Part shown: positions 5,890 to 6,429 of the stretch, in pieces
Layout of the letters: every line of letters starts with the position of its first letter
How positions within the stretch are numbered: the first letter of the stretch is position 1
Made by a program: the position numbers and the translations under genes
The notes under the pieces: generated by a model
The model's database searches: none
Told to the model about the DNA's origin: nothing
The model's input: only the letters and a program-made list of their open reading frames with translations
Source: an uncultured delta proteobacterium
Lineage (GTDB): Bacteria; Myxococcota_A; Bradymonadia; REDH01
DNA length: 6,429 bases
Direction: 5' to 3'
NCBI GenBank assembly: GCA_903873545.1
Contig: CAIQPA010000136.1
Location: 1-6,429, forward strand

Positions 5890-5917
5890 AGACACCCTTC
5901 CCACGGAGTCGGGTTAC
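5890..5917 (-). promoter_or_regulatory. Candidate autoregulated ECF promoter B, for the sigma/anti-sigma operon
   Basis: On the minus strand GTAACCC (5917-5911) is followed after 16 bases by TGTCT (5894-5890), about 58 bases before the sigma ATG. The nine-base GTAACCCGA and the TGTCT are identical to those in promoter A, with a spacer one base shorter. It lies in the 98-bp gap after the coiled-coil gene. ECF sigma factors usually activate their own operons, so a shared motif here and before the Spy-like gene is what an autoregulated regulon would show. Confidence 0.6.
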
Positions 5918-5930
5918 AGGCTGCTGCTCA

Positions 5931-6428
5931 TCAGTTACGCGGGCAGGGAATCCGACGCTCGGTGCCGTCCGACGAGACCGCCTTGCAGGTCCGGCGCCGC
6001 CCGCCTGTGGGGTAGAGCGGCGCGGCCTGCTGCCCACCGGCCGCGGGCGCTGCGCCGGCTGCATCGCGCGCCTTTCGGTCTGCCTCACCGGCCCGCTCCT
6101 CCGCCTCGATTCGCGCCCGGACCTCCGCCTCATACTGCTCCCGCGCGCTCATCGACTGCCCGTTCGCCGGGCGCTGCTTCTCCAACCTGCTGGCCTCCGC
6201 CGCGCGCGCGGCCCGCTCCTGCTCCAGCCTGCTCGCCTCCTGCTCCCGTGCGAACCGCTGCTCCGCTGCCCGCGCCTGTTCGGCCTCCTTTCGCGCCTTC
6301 TCGAGCTCGGCCTGCTGTGCACGGAGCGCCTCTGTCTCTTTGCGCGCCTTCTCGAGCTCGGCCTGCTGTGCACGGAGCGCCTCTGTCTCTTTGCGCGCCT
6401 TCTCGAGCTCGGCCTGCTGTGCACGGAG
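5931..6428 (-). CDS. Coiled-coil protein with 17-residue repeats, N-terminus outside the window
   Basis: The frame is open from the window's right edge to TGA at 5933-5931, giving the last 165 residues. I reject the TTG at 6185 as a start because the same Ala/Glu/Arg/Gln composition continues without a break upstream of it. The first part consists of copies of AQQAELEKARKETEALR. It then continues as degenerate Ala/Glu/Arg/Gln-rich helix (EASRLEQERA, EASRLEKQRP) and a second charged helix (SAREQYEAEVRARIEAEERA). Then comes a flexible Ala/Gly/Gln-rich linker, and a short C-terminal segment with two Cys, TCKAVSSDGTERRIPCP, which could form a disulphide. The layout resembles TolA-like or other periplasmic coiled-coil proteins, but there is no diagnostic domain in the visible part and no signal region to localise it. 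It runs in the same direction as the sigma operon but is separated from it by 98 bp and promoter B, so it is probably a separate unit. Confidence 0.75.
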   Translation of the reverse strand, partial: LRAQQAELEKARKETEALRAQQAELEKARKETEALRAQQAELEKARKEAEQARAAEQRFAREQEASRLEQERAARAAEASRLEKQRPANGQSMSAREQYEAEVRARIEAEERAGEADRKARDAAGAAPAAGGQQAAPLYPTGGRRRTCKAVSSDGTERRIPCPRN

Positions 6429-6429
6429 C
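6292..6429 (-). repeat. 51-bp in-frame tandem repeat, 2.7 copies, running off the window
   Basis: The stretch beginning CGCGCCTTCTCGAGCTCGG (plus strand) starts at 6292, 6343 and 6394, a 51-base period that looks exact in the overlapping parts apart from the leftmost edge. It encodes the 17-residue unit AQQAELEKARKETEALR. Near-perfect DNA identity means recent expansion or active homogenisation. More copies may lie outside the window. Confidence 0.9.

Noticed and set aside
6183..6185. TTG at 6185 as the start of an 84-residue protein
   Set aside because: The same frame continues open to the window edge with the same coiled-coil composition and in-frame repeats, so the gene is a 5'-truncated longer one.
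6292..6429. The 51-bp repeat as a CRISPR array
   Set aside because: Copies abut without unique spacers and are in-frame coding repeats.

Overview
The window is a GC-rich bacterial segment with tightly packed genes. Compact gene order, GC-ending codons, a lipoprotein signal, an ECF sigma/anti-sigma pair and very large beta-helix surface proteins with Cys-rich N-termini suggest a Gram-negative bacterium. The style recalls Myxococcota and related deltaproteobacterial lineages. That placement is an impression from protein style, not a search result.

Layout. (1) Plus strand, 1-1527: the C-terminal 508 residues of a right-handed beta-helix protein whose start lies outside the window. (2) Plus strand, 1592-4159: a complete 855-residue lipoprotein with a lipobox, a Gly/Ser linker, a Cys-rich region and a long beta-helix. 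It is a paralogue of the first gene: both are built of about 54-residue units and end in the same 69-residue cap. (3) Minus strand, read leftwards from about 5917: a stress-response module. An ECF sigma factor (5832-5326) overlaps by ATGA a single-pass membrane protein, the probable anti-sigma factor (5329-4826). Next comes a separately promoted Spy/CpxP-like periplasmic protein (4746-4156). (4) Minus strand, 6428-5931: the C-terminal 165 residues of an Ala/Glu/Arg/Gln-rich coiled-coil protein containing a 51-bp tandem repeat.

How the genes may work together. Two promoter-like sequences share GTAACCCGA and TGTCT with nearly the same spacing. One is upstream of the sigma gene and one upstream of the Spy-like gene. 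The simplest reading is that the sigma factor transcribes its own operon and the periplasmic chaperone or sensor gene, while the membrane protein holds the sigma factor until an envelope or metal signal arrives. This resembles the logic of known ECF systems with a periplasmic CpxP/CnrX-type partner, but the signal cannot be read from the sequence.

The beta-helix genes converge on this module: gene 2 and the Spy-like gene end on the same CTAG tetranucleotide, with no visible bidirectional terminator. No tRNA, rRNA, CRISPR array, insertion sequence or phage gene was recognised. No gene-free stretch exceeds 100 bases.
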